From: JAZUCL01 sp045639125
GTDB taxonomy: Bacteria > Bacillota > Clostridia > Oscillospirales > QAMX01
Length of the DNA: 64,000 nucleotides
Reading direction: 5' to 3'
Assembly (NCBI GenBank): GCA_045639125.1
Contig: JAZUCL010000012.1
Span: 61,256-125,255, forward strand
Shown piece by piece: positions 50,819 through 59,286 of the stretch (positions within the stretch are counted from its first letter, which is position 1; each line of letters starts with the position of its first letter). The notes under the pieces were generated by a model, which did no database searches, was not told the DNA's origin, and saw only the letters and a list, made by a program, of their open reading frames with translations. Position numbers and translations under genes: made by a program.

Positions 50819-51916
50819 CTACGCCGACAAGCAAAGCATAGATAATTTTTCAACAATAAGTTTTCCCATTTCAGAGCAAGAAACCTTTTTGTAAATCGCA
50901 GTTTCTTTTTCATCTTGCGGCATAATATCTGCTGTTCGGTATCCTTCATCAAGCACTTTAGAAACTGCATTTTCTATATCGTTTGCCTCTTTTTCCATAT
51001 TAAAACTGAAGCGAAGCATCATCGATGCAGAGAGTATTGTTCCTATCGGGTTTGCAATGTCTTTTCCTGCAATATCCGGGGCAGAACCATGAATTGGTTC
51101 ATAAAGTCCAACCGTAGTAGCACCAAGACTTGAGGAAGGAATCATACCAATAGAACCTGTTATCTGCGAGGCTTCATCAGAGAGAATATCTCCAAACATA
51201 TTCTCCGTAACAATAACATCAAACTGCGAAGGATTTTTTACAATCTGCATTGCACAGTTGTCAACAAGCATATCAGAAAGTTCGACCTCAGGATACTCTT
51301 CGTTCAGACGGTGTATAACCTTTTTCCATAGTCTTGACGAGTCAAGCACATTGCTTTTTTCAACCGAGCAGAGTTTTCTGCCTCTCTTCATTGCAGTTTC
51401 AAAACCAATTCTGCCGATTCTTTCAATTTCTTTTTCACTATATCTTAATACATCTGTTGCAATGTCCCCCTCGGTCTTATGCTCACCAAAGTATATTCCG
51501 CCAATAAGTTCACGGACAATAATAAAATCTATTCCTTTTTCAACGATTTCTTTTTTCAAGGGAGATGCATCTGCTAATTGTTTCCAAATTTTTGCAGGAC
51601 GGTTGTTAGAGTAAACGCCCATACCTGCACGAAGACGTAAAAGGCCCTTTTCAGGACGCATATTTCCAGGAACATCGTTCCACTTGTTGCCGCCGACAGC
51701 ACCTAAAAGAACGCTGTCGGAAGCAAGGCATTTTTGAAGTTCACTTTCAGGGAGCGGATCACCATATTTGTCAATGGCACAGCCACCCATGTATACCTCG
51801 GTATAGGTAAAGGTGTGACCGTAAAGTTCGGCAACCTTATCAAGTACCTTTATCGCTTCATTTACGATTTCAGGGCCGATTCCGTCTCCTCGAATAACCG
51901 CAATATTTTTAGTCAT
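50819..51916 (-). CDS. leuB: 3-isopropylmalate dehydrogenase
   Basis: 365-residue NAD-dependent decarboxylating dehydrogenase. The N-terminal IAVIRGDGIGPEIV is the family signature; GGNKWNDVPGNMRPEKGLL (about residues 75-93) and the C-terminal ITGSIGMIPSSSLG (about 250) and HGSAPDIAGKD (about 278) are in place. It is the last gene of leuA-leuC-leuD-leuB, overlapping leuD by eight bases. Tail sequence (50760-50818) contains only weak inverted repeats. Confidence 0.97.
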   Translation of the reverse strand: MTKNIAVIRGDGIGPEIVNEAIKVLDKVAELYGHTFTYTEVYMGGCAIDKYGDPLPESELQKCLASDSVLLGAVGGNKWNDVPGNMRPEKGLLRLRAGMGVYSNNRPAKIWKQLADASPLKKEIVEKGIDFIIVRELIGGIYFGEHKTEGDIATDVLRYSEKEIERIGRIGFETAMKRGRKLCSVEKSNVLDSSRLWKKVIHRLNEEYPEVELSDMLVDNCAMQIVKNPSQFDVIVTENMFGDILSDEASQITGSIGMIPSSSLGATTVGLYEPIHGSAPDIAGKDIANPIGTILSASMMLRFSFNMEKEANDIENAVSKVLDEGYRTADIMPQDEKETAIYKKVSCSEMGKLIVEKLSMLCLSA

Positions 51917-52406
51917 CGTTTTCCCCTTCTTTCAATGACTTCAGAAGTCCGCCGCTTTTGATAATATTCTGAATAAACTCGGGGAAAGGCTGTGCATGAT
52001 AGGTTTTGCCTGACGTAATATTCGTAATCATGCCCGTATCAAAGTCAACTAAAACTTCATCGTTTGCAGAAATTTCTTCTGCCGCATCAACACATTCTAA
52101 AATGGGAAGTCCTATGTTGATTGCATTTCTATAAAAAATTCTTGCAAAACTCTTTGCGATAACACAGCCTGTACCGCAAGTTTTTATAACAAGTGGTGCG
52201 TGTTCTCTTGATGAGCCACAACCAAAGTTCCAACCTGCTACCATCACGTCGCCCTTTTTTACATTCTTTACAAACTCAGTGTCGATATCCTCCATACAAT
52301 GAAGGGATAGTTCTTTCGCATCGGAAGTATTCAGATAACGTGCAGGAATAATAACATCGGTGTCCACGTTATCGGGATATTTGAAAACTTTTCCTTTGGT
52401 ATTCAT
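51909..52406 (-). CDS. leuD: 3-isopropylmalate dehydratase small subunit
   Basis: 165-residue swivelling subunit of isopropylmalate isomerase. The conserved GCGSSREHAPLVIK motif is at about residues 61-74, next to the domain hinge; the N-terminal YPDNVDTDVIIPARYL element is intact. It is the short bacterial/archaeal HacB-like type. leuC lies immediately upstream, with no gap, and leuB downstream overlaps; the pair LeuC-LeuD forms the active enzyme. Confidence 0.96.
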   Translation of the reverse strand: MNTKGKVFKYPDNVDTDVIIPARYLNTSDAKELSLHCMEDIDTEFVKNVKKGDVMVAGWNFGCGSSREHAPLVIKTCGTGCVIAKSFARIFYRNAINIGLPILECVDAAEEISANDEVLVDFDTGMITNITSGKTYHAQPFPEFIQNIIKSGGLLKSLKEGENDD

Positions 52407-53669
52407 TTATTTTACCTCCTTATATGCTGTGATATAGCCCTTTATTGCACTTGCGGCAGCGGTGTGAGGACTTGCGAGGTATACTTCACTATCAACGTGT
52501 CCCATTCTGCCTACAAAGTTTCTGTTTGTTGTTGCGATACATTTTTCGCCTGCAGCCAAGATTCCCATATAGCCGCCAAGGCAAGGTCCACAGGTTGGAG
52601 TAGAAACCACAGCACCGGCATCAATGAATGCAGTAATATAGCCCTTTTCAACACAGTCTCGATAAATTTGCATGGTTGCAGGGATTATAATGCAACGAAC
52701 GCCGTCTGCTACCTTTTGACCTTTTAATACTTTATATGCTACTTCCATATCTTCCATACGACCGTTGGTACAACTACCAATGACAACCTGATCAATTTTA
52801 ATATCTGAAAGTTCATCTGCATTTTTTGTGTTCTCAGGAAGATGAGGACAAGCGACAGTCGGTGTGATTTTTGACAAATCAATTTTAATTGTCTGTTCAT
52901 ACTCGGCATCACTGTCTGCTTCAAAAATTTGAGGTTTTCTTTCGCATCTGTCTTTCATGTATTCCTTTGTAATTTCATCAACAGGGAATATGCCGTTTTT
53001 AGCACCTGCTTCAATTGCCATGTTACAAATGCAAAGTCTGTCATCCATAGAAAGATTTTTTACGCCATCGCCCACAAATTCCATACTCTTATAGAGTGCT
53101 CCATCAACACCGATTTGACCAATAATTGATAAGATAACATCTTTGCCGCTGCAGTTTTCATGAAGATTTCCGGAAAGTTCAATCTTAATTGCAGATGGCA
53201 CCTTGAACCAAGCCATACCTGTTGCCATACCTGCCGCCATATCGGTAGAGCCGACTCCGGTAGAGAAAGCACCGAGTGCACCGTATGTACAGGTATGACT
53301 ATCCGCACCGATAATACAATCACCTGCGGTCACTACACCTTGTTCAGGCAAAAGTGCGTGTTCAATTCCCATTTTACCTACATCGTAAAAGTGACTTACG
53401 CAATGTGAACAAGCAAACTCACGACAAATTTTCGATTGTTCCGCTGCTTTTATATCCTTATTCGGCACAAAGTGGTCTAAAACAATTGCAACCTTGTCTT
53501 TATCAAAAACTTTATTAAAGCCAGCCTTTTTGAATTCATTTACTGCCACGGGAGTTGTGATATCATTTCCCAAAACAATATCGAGTTTTGCATTTATAAG
53601 TTGTCCTGCCACAACACTATCAAGCCCTGCATGTGCAGCAAGTATTTTTTGTGTCATTGTCATTGACAT
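52407..53669 (-). CDS. leuC: 3-isopropylmalate dehydratase large subunit
   Basis: 420-residue aconitase-family subunit holding the [4Fe-4S] cluster. Cluster cysteines are in VIGSCTNGR (about residues 298-306) and TPTCGPCLGGYMG (about 358-370); GADSHTCTYGALG lies near 122. AAAGGAGG precedes the ATG at 53669, whose first base overlaps the leuA stop (TAATG). The length is that of the short LeuC type (about 420 aa). Confidence 0.97.
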   Translation of the reverse strand: MSMTMTQKILAAHAGLDSVVAGQLINAKLDIVLGNDITTPVAVNEFKKAGFNKVFDKDKVAIVLDHFVPNKDIKAAEQSKICREFACSHCVSHFYDVGKMGIEHALLPEQGVVTAGDCIIGADSHTCTYGALGAFSTGVGSTDMAAGMATGMAWFKVPSAIKIELSGNLHENCSGKDVILSIIGQIGVDGALYKSMEFVGDGVKNLSMDDRLCICNMAIEAGAKNGIFPVDEITKEYMKDRCERKPQIFEADSDAEYEQTIKIDLSKITPTVACPHLPENTKNADELSDIKIDQVVIGSCTNGRMEDMEVAYKVLKGQKVADGVRCIIIPATMQIYRDCVEKGYITAFIDAGAVVSTPTCGPCLGGYMGILAAGEKCIATTNRNFVGRMGHVDSEVYLASPHTAAASAIKGYITAYKEVK

Positions 53670-55345
53670 TAGTTTTTGCCTCCTTTTGTCATATTAGAAA
53701 ATGCTGATAAAAGAGCATTTGTTGATGCCTTGATAACGTCAGTATCTGTTCCTGCACCCCAGAAGGTTTTTCCATCGTCAGTATCTAATCCGATATAAGA
53801 TGCTGCAACCGATTCAGAACCTTTACCTTGCATACTGTGCTGTGAAAATACTTCAAGGGTATATTCTTTACCTGTGTATGTTTTAAGTGCGTTATTAACT
53901 GCATCAAGAGTACCGTTGCCTTCGGCTTCCATTTCAGTTTCTTCGCCGTCTTGTTCAAATGTAATATTGATTTTTACAATATCATTTTCACGCATAAATT
54001 CAAAATCTGTAACCTTGATTTTACAATCATTATTCAGATAATTTTCTTCAAAAATATTAAATATCTCATCTGGTTTAAGTTCCTTATGTTCGTGGTCGGA
54101 AACACTCTTACAAAGATAACTCAAATGTTCACGCATTTTTCCGGGTAAAACATATCCGTAAGTTTGTTCCAAAAGATAACCAATTCCACCTTTACCGCTT
54201 TGGGAATTAACACGGATAACATCTGCATCGTATGTTCTGCCAATGTCTTTTGGATCAATAGGAATGTAAGGAACTGACCACTCGTGCAAATTTTTCTTGC
54301 TTCTATATTTCATTCCCTTTGCAATAGCATCCTGATGGCTGCCTGAAAATGCTGCAAATACTAATGCACCGGCATAGGGTGCTCTTTCATACACGTGCAT
54401 TCTTGTACACTTTTCGTATTTCTCTACAAGATAGTTCATATTGGAAAAATCCAGTCCGGGATTTACACCGTGAGAATACATGTTCATAGCAAGGGTGATA
54501 ATATCAACATTACCTGTTCGCTCACCATTTCCAAAAAGTGTACCTTCCACACGGTCGGCACCGGCAAGGAGTGCAAGTTCAGTATCTGCAACACCTGTGC
54601 CTCTGTCGTTATGAGGGTGGAGAGATATAGTTACATTTTCTCTGTATTTCAAATTTTTATCCATGTATTCAACCTGACTTGCATATACATGAGGTAAACT
54701 CATTTCAACCGTTACCGGAAGATTGATGATTACATTGTTAGTTTCAGATGGTTCTAAAACATCCAAAACTGCATTACAAACTTCCAATGCATACTCAGGC
54801 TCCGTTCCTGTAAAACTTTCAGGCGAATATTCAAAGCGGAAGTTACCCTCATATTCAGTAGATAATTTCTTAACTAACTTTGCACCGTCAACTGCAATCT
54901 GTTTAATTTCTTCTTTTGATTTTTTGAATACCTGCTTACGCTGTGCAAGAGAGGTGGAATTATAAAAGTGAATGATTGCACTCGGAGCACCCTTACAAGC
55001 ATCAAAAGTTTTTCTTATTATGTGCTCACGACATTGTGTTAAAACTTGGACAGTTACATCATCTGGAATCATGTTGTTATCAATGAGAGTTCTTAAAAAC
55101 TCAAATTCTGTTTCCGATGCTGCAGGAAAACCAACTTCAATTTCCTTAAAACCCACCTCAAGCAGCACCTTGTAATACTCAAGTTTTTCTTCGAGGCTCA
55201 TAGGAATAATTAGTGCTTGATTACCATCACGCATATCTACACTACACCAAACAGGTGCTTTTTCGATACGGTCACGCTTTACCCAAGTTGTGTTTTCGCC
55301 CGGCGGATTAAAGTATCCTATCTTATACTTACTGTTGTCCATCAT
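53669..55345 (-). CDS. leuA: 2-isopropylmalate synthase
   Basis: 558-residue LeuA joining acetyl-CoA and 2-ketoisovalerate, the committed step of leucine synthesis. The HMGL-like barrel begins with WCSVDMRDGNQAL (about residues 33-45); the metal site HPHNDRGTG is near 237, and a C-terminal regulatory (LeuA dimer) domain occupies about 430-558. The length and pattern match the longer type of bacterial LeuA, as found in actinobacteria and Clostridia. The ATG at 55345 has AAAGGAGG upstream; the open frame continues far upstream through the T-box and is not coding there. Confidence 0.96.
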   Translation of the reverse strand: MMDNSKYKIGYFNPPGENTTWVKRDRIEKAPVWCSVDMRDGNQALIIPMSLEEKLEYYKVLLEVGFKEIEVGFPAASETEFEFLRTLIDNNMIPDDVTVQVLTQCREHIIRKTFDACKGAPSAIIHFYNSTSLAQRKQVFKKSKEEIKQIAVDGAKLVKKLSTEYEGNFRFEYSPESFTGTEPEYALEVCNAVLDVLEPSETNNVIINLPVTVEMSLPHVYASQVEYMDKNLKYRENVTISLHPHNDRGTGVADTELALLAGADRVEGTLFGNGERTGNVDIITLAMNMYSHGVNPGLDFSNMNYLVEKYEKCTRMHVYERAPYAGALVFAAFSGSHQDAIAKGMKYRSKKNLHEWSVPYIPIDPKDIGRTYDADVIRVNSQSGKGGIGYLLEQTYGYVLPGKMREHLSYLCKSVSDHEHKELKPDEIFNIFEENYLNNDCKIKVTDFEFMRENDIVKINITFEQDGEETEMEAEGNGTLDAVNNALKTYTGKEYTLEVFSQHSMQGKGSESVAASYIGLDTDDGKTFWGAGTDTDVIKASTNALLSAFSNMTKGGKN

Positions 55346-55392
55346 ATTACATTCCTCCTTTAGTTTTTTTGAAACGGACCTGATGGAAACAG

Positions 55393-55683
55393 AAAACGCC
55401 CGTCTCAAAATAAAAATTTTGAGACGGGCGTAACATATACAATTACACTCGCGGTACCACTCAAATTGCATTGGTAAAACCAATACCCCTTCAGGCTCCA
55501 ACAAGCCATTTTGCACTGACGTAGCAGACACGGAAGAGACTACTATTGTTTCACCTCTTCGGCTCGGAAGGGAGAGTCATAAAGCAAAATCCCTATCAAC
55601 TTACACCACCCGCTGACTCTCTAAAAAGCATCATTTGCCCGACATTCTTCGTCTCAGCCTTTATTTGAATTTTATTAAATTTG
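55393..55683 (-). promoter_or_regulatory. T-box leader of the leu operon (Leu specifier)
   Basis: Minus-strand T-box: Stem I tail CUCUCCCUUCCGAGCC with specifier CUC (55574-55572, same spacing as in the acyl-CoA ligase leader), antiterminator GAGUGGUACCGCG (55461-55450) and terminator CGCCCGUCUCAAAA / UUUUGAGACGGGCG with U-run (55430-55393). UGGU matches A73 of tRNA-Leu. Confidence 0.92.
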
Positions 55684-55689
55684 TTAAAA

Positions 55690-55718
55690 ATTATAACTCT
55701 ATTTCTTTCGTTTGTCAA
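55690..55718 (-). promoter_or_regulatory. Promoter of the leu operon
   Basis: Minus-strand TTGACA (55718-55713), 17-bp spacer, TATAAT (55695-55690): consensus. Confidence 0.9.
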
Positions 55719-55789
55719 TATTTTTTCAAGCATTTATGCATAAAAAATATCATTTCAACAAATACATCATTCTTCGCAAACAAATATCA

Positions 55790-56260
55790 TTATAAACCAT
55801 TAAAAAACTTTTCAAGTAATCGTTTTACTTTCCACTTTACACGAAACGCAAAATAGCGAATGGGACGTGATATGTGCCATAGACGGCTGTATAGTTTATA
55901 TCCTATATGGTCAACTGAATATGTTTTCCCATTACGGATAATAGCCGTGGTTATGGCAATCATTTGCTCATGACACACGCCTGTTTCCACTGTATACTGA
56001 TTGTCGCCGATACAGGTGTAGTTCTCCCCTACTTTAACAATACGATGGAGTACGTACTGACCGTTATTCCTTTCATATAATGGCAGATCATACTTCTTAA
56101 GTTGTTTCGGCAGTGGGGAGAGTATCACTTGATCTCTACCACCAAAAATAAGCGGACGCATGCTGGTTCCCTGAGGGGTAAATTGTACACTTTCTCCGTT
56201 GGCCAATCGTTCCTTAATCAACGGCATCAAATGTGCCAATCGAACAGAATAATCAGACAA
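55790..56260 (-). CDS. S24/S26-family peptidase (SipW-like), no transmembrane anchor
   Basis: 156-residue protein with the signal-peptidase-like fold. The active Ser33 is in QGTSMRPL and a His72 in YVLHRIV marks the Ser/His type (ER/archaeal-like SPase I), with IGDNQ (about 83-87) as box E. The protein lacks the N-terminal membrane helix of typical signal peptidases; hydrophobic, basic C-terminal residues may tether it. It starts eight bases inside the PqqD-like gene end and is the last gene of the ABC/HprK/PqqD set, so it may process a peptide made by that set. Confidence 0.88.
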   Translation of the reverse strand: MSDYSVRLAHLMPLIKERLANGESVQFTPQGTSMRPLIFGGRDQVILSPLPKQLKKYDLPLYERNNGQYVLHRIVKVGENYTCIGDNQYTVETGVCHEQMIAITTAIIRNGKTYSVDHIGYKLYSRLWHISRPIRYFAFRVKWKVKRLLEKFFNGL

Positions 56261-56516
56261 GGAATTCCAACTCCTTTAAGCGTGCAATAAACTTCTCAAC
56301 ACTGTTTTTGGCAGTTTCTGTATCTACCTCATATTCGGAAGAAAGAGCGGCCACTATATCCTCAATTTCTGCTCCTTCAACAAGTGTTTCCCAAATAAAC
56401 TTGCCTGTATCATTAAGGGTTATCATCATATCCAAGTTTGTGACACCATTGGTGGGCAATACTACTGTTTCTCCTGCTACTGTACGAAGAATAAATCCTT
56501 CTTTAAGTTTAAGCAT
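56253..56516 (-). CDS. PqqD-like peptide chaperone (RRE domain)
   Basis: 87-residue protein with the PqqD pattern: an N-terminal beta element, LNDTGKFIWETLVEG (about residues 34-48) and a C-terminal helix run with VEKFIARLKELEFL. PqqD-type domains bind leader peptides of ribosomally made, modified peptides and hand them to a modifying enzyme. It is immediately flanked by the kinase-like gene (24 bp) and the S24/S26 peptidase gene (overlap), typical RiPP gene neighbours, but no radical SAM, asparagine synthetase or transglutaminase gene is next to it. Confidence 0.85.
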   Translation of the reverse strand: MLKLKEGFILRTVAGETVVLPTNGVTNLDMMITLNDTGKFIWETLVEGAEIEDIVAALSSEYEVDTETAKNSVEKFIARLKELEFLV

Positions 56517-56539
56517 AATTATACTTCCTTTCCTAAAAC

Positions 56540-57265
56540 TTAGGCTCCAAATCGTTTATGTGCTTCTTTACTCATCGCTTCATAAGAACAATATGCCGCA
56601 TCAGGAGTTGGTGTACAACTCAGTTTCCATATAGGAACTGTCGTAAGCATATCATCAATAAGTCCTAAAAGTGCTGTTCTGTTTTTGCTATCGGCAGGTC
56701 TTACTGTCTGCTCCAATACCGCAAATACCGCACCAGGACCAGTTAGAGGTTTTATTTCATTCGTTTTTCCTCTTGTTAGTACGCAAATACCACCCAAAGG
56801 AACTTTTAGATTTGCATTTATTCCCGATTTACCACACCAAGGTGTTCCGTAGGCATACCAACGTCCATCTTCTTTTTTCAGTGCCGGCTTGTCATCGTTG
56901 AGCATTATGACGTTGTCCTTGCCAAATGCCTCAATCCACATTGATGTATGGGTAGATTTGCCCGTTCCGCAAGGTGCAGAGAATAGATACGCATATCCAT
57001 CCTTCACAATAGCAGATGCATGTATCATCATACCGCCATATTGCAACAATTGGGAATAAAATCTTGCTCCTGTACACAGATATTCACAATCATCTAAACT
57101 GAGATGAGGCTGCTTCTCTTTTAAGTTGTTTGTCGCTTGTTTGCATTCAATCACAATATCTGCCTTACCACCGTTTTCACACATATACGGTTTCGCCTGT
57201 TCAACAATACGGCCAAAGGAATCCATTCTCACTCGCAAACCTGCGATTAAATAATCCTGTTCCAT
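56540..57265 (-). CDS. HPr-kinase-like P-loop ATPase
   Basis: 241-residue protein resembling the P-loop core of HPr kinase/phosphorylase, as in kinases found in lasso-peptide and related gene clusters. Walker A is GTGKST at residues 100-105 in SAPCGTGKST, followed by TSMWIEAFG, with the acidic cluster LNDDKPALKKEDG near 124. The N-terminal part (about 1-75) is unlike the HprK N-domain. It sits between the ABC exporter and the PqqD-like gene; its target could be a precursor peptide rather than HPr, but that is inference. Confidence 0.85.
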   Translation of the reverse strand: MEQDYLIAGLRVRMDSFGRIVEQAKPYMCENGGKADIVIECKQATNNLKEKQPHLSLDDCEYLCTGARFYSQLLQYGGMMIHASAIVKDGYAYLFSAPCGTGKSTHTSMWIEAFGKDNVIMLNDDKPALKKEDGRWYAYGTPWCGKSGINANLKVPLGGICVLTRGKTNEIKPLTGPGAVFAVLEQTVRPADSKNRTALLGLIDDMLTTVPIWKLSCTPTPDAAYCSYEAMSKEAHKRFGA

Positions 57266-57393
57266 AGTTGTCCTCTTTCTGATTAAAAGTTTATAATTAG
57301 CGAATATCTATCATTTTAACTTTCTCATCCTATATGTTAGCCACTTGAGGCAGGTTCGGATAATGCTCCAATGGATAGGATATTTCTTAATAT

Positions 57394-59148
57394 TTATTCG
57401 ATACTAACCATTTTTGCCATGTATCCATCTTCTTTGTTAATAAGTTCTTGCATAGATCCGTTTTCAACTACTCTGCCGTCATCAAGCACAATAACTCTGT
57501 CAGCACCACGTATAGTTGCAAGACGATGTGCAATTATAAGAACAGTAGTTTTTCCTCGTAACGAAGAAATAGTTTCTTTGATATGGCTTTCACTTTCATA
57601 GTCAAGTGCAGATGTTGCCTCATCAAGAATTATGAGACGAGGTTTGCCCAAAAGCACTCGTGCCAATACAATTCTCTGTCGCTGACCACCTGAAAGTCCC
57701 AAACCACGGCTACCAATTACCGTATCAAGACCTTTTGGCAAAGCCTCAACAAATTCCCATGCCATAGCCTGCTTTAAGGCAGTTATCAAATCATCTTCGG
57801 TTGCCTCAATATGAAAACGCAAAAGATTTTCACGTATTGTACCATTGAAAAGCAGTGGATCTTGCGGTACATATCCTACACATTTATGCCAACTATGTAT
57901 ATTATCATCTGCAAGAGGCGTATTATCTATAAGGATTTGTCCGTTACTTGGTTGAAGTAGTCCCATAAGTAAATCTGCGGCAGTACTCTTTCCTGCGCCA
58001 CTACGACCAATAAGTGCCGTAACAGAGCCGTAAGGAAGGAAAAACGAAACGTCACTAAGTACCTCTTTACTGCCATTTTTATATACAAAACTTACTCCAT
58101 CAAAACGCAGTTCATTATCAAATTTTATCTTTGTGTGTACACTATTGTGCTCAGTATCTTCTTTTCTAAGCATTGAAATTGTGTTTTGCACCGTTTCCCA
58201 TGCTGGCAAATAAGCATTGACACTTTGGAGTTGTCCCTGCCACGAGGAAAATACAGGCCACAGACGAGAAAATATATAAACAAGTACCATAAGTTGTGCT
58301 GTACCTGTCTGCAAAATCAGCACTCCATATACAAAAGCAAAAGCAATCATAACGGCTGCCGCTATTGAGTAACACAGTTGTGGCAATACGCTAAGTTGTG
58401 CCTGGTGTAAATTAGTTTCATAAGACTTTTGACTTAGATCAGCGAAACGAGTATAGTGAATTTTTTCTGCACCATAGGCTCTGATTTCTTTCAGACCGCC
58501 AAGTTGCTCTTGAATTTCACGATAAAGGTCACGATTTATCTCCACCGCCTGCTGACCATAAGCACGGGAGCGTTTTTGGAACGGTCTAAACAACCAAAGG
58601 AAAAACGAACCAACTATAAGTACAACGGCGGTCAAAGGTAAACTCATCCAACAAGCAATTACAAGTTGCATTATTGCTGACACAAACGATGCCAACAGAG
58701 TTATTATAAATTGCAGACAAAATCGTGCTTGACGGCATTGCGTCACCATTAAATTTACAAGTTCTGAACTTTTAAGAGAAGACAAATTCTCCCAATCGGC
58801 TTTTGAAACTGCATCATACAACTGTGTTCTCAACGACCGTTCATATTCTTCAAGAAATGTCGTTTTACGCAACGTAGCAAAGCGGTTAAGAACAGCACTT
58901 ACAAGTATAAGCAGAACAAAAATTGCAATTATTGCACCCGCTCTGTATGTATAAGGCAATTGTGCAAATGGACTCAAAAACGCCTGCAAAGTGCCACTGT
59001 CACCAACTGAAATCTCAAGCAAGTCCAGCATGGGTACAAGCATGACAATACTTACACTGCTTGTAATGGCAACTGCAATATTTAATATGAGAATCCAAAC
59101 AAACCTCTTCTTATTCGTTTTTAAGATTTCCGATAATAGTTGTCTCAT
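57394..59148 (-). CDS. ABC exporter (fused permease and ATPase)
   Basis: 584-residue ABC half-transporter. Six membrane helices span about residues 15-310, and the ATPase follows with Walker A GRSGAGKST (about 380-388), Q-loop YVPQDP, signature LSGGQRQRIVLARVLLG (about 490), Walker B PRLIILDEATSALD and H-loop IIAHRLA. No N-terminal C39 peptidase domain is present, so it does not itself remove a double-glycine leader. As the first gene of the ABC/HprK/PqqD/S26 set it is the likely exporter of a modified peptide or other small product. AAAGGAC precedes the ATG. Confidence 0.93.
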   Translation of the reverse strand: MRQLLSEILKTNKKRFVWILILNIAVAITSSVSIVMLVPMLDLLEISVGDSGTLQAFLSPFAQLPYTYRAGAIIAIFVLLILVSAVLNRFATLRKTTFLEEYERSLRTQLYDAVSKADWENLSSLKSSELVNLMVTQCRQARFCLQFIITLLASFVSAIMQLVIACWMSLPLTAVVLIVGSFFLWLFRPFQKRSRAYGQQAVEINRDLYREIQEQLGGLKEIRAYGAEKIHYTRFADLSQKSYETNLHQAQLSVLPQLCYSIAAAVMIAFAFVYGVLILQTGTAQLMVLVYIFSRLWPVFSSWQGQLQSVNAYLPAWETVQNTISMLRKEDTEHNSVHTKIKFDNELRFDGVSFVYKNGSKEVLSDVSFFLPYGSVTALIGRSGAGKSTAADLLMGLLQPSNGQILIDNTPLADDNIHSWHKCVGYVPQDPLLFNGTIRENLLRFHIEATEDDLITALKQAMAWEFVEALPKGLDTVIGSRGLGLSGGQRQRIVLARVLLGKPRLIILDEATSALDYESESHIKETISSLRGKTTVLIIAHRLATIRGADRVIVLDDGRVVENGSMQELINKEDGYMAKMVSIE

Positions 59149-59243
59149 AAACTGTCCTTTGTCAAAAATTTCAACGGTTTACTTTGGTGGTAGAAATACT
59201 CTTTAAACCAAATTCTAATAGTTCAACAACATACAAAGTTAGT

Positions 59244-59282
59244 GATAAAGATAAGTGTCTCATAAAAACACTTATCTTTATC
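59244..59282 (-). terminator. Hairpin downstream of the CapD-like gene
   Basis: Perfect 14-bp inverted repeat GATAAAGATAAGTG / CACTTATCTTTATC, just after the stop at 59287. No U-run follows, so it may be a weak terminator. A 30-codon open frame without a good ribosome site begins in its loop (see rejected items). Confidence 0.6.
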
Positions 59283-59286
59283 ATGC

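Noticed and set aside
55346..55531. N-terminal extension of leuA through the T-box
   Set aside because: This part is regulatory leader; a good ribosome site and ATG are at 55345.
57266..57393. Unstarted 28-codon frame between the ABC and kinase genes as a real gene
   Set aside because: It lacks any start codon and ribosome site; it may be decayed sequence, but nothing supports a product.
55790..59148. Calling the PqqD/HprK/S26/ABC set a lasso-peptide cluster
   Set aside because: The asparagine synthetase and transglutaminase-like genes essential to lasso formation are missing.
59171..59263. 30-codon open frame before the ABC exporter as a possible RiPP precursor
   Set aside because: It starts in the loop of a hairpin, has no convincing ribosome site, and no core/leader pattern; kept only as a remark.
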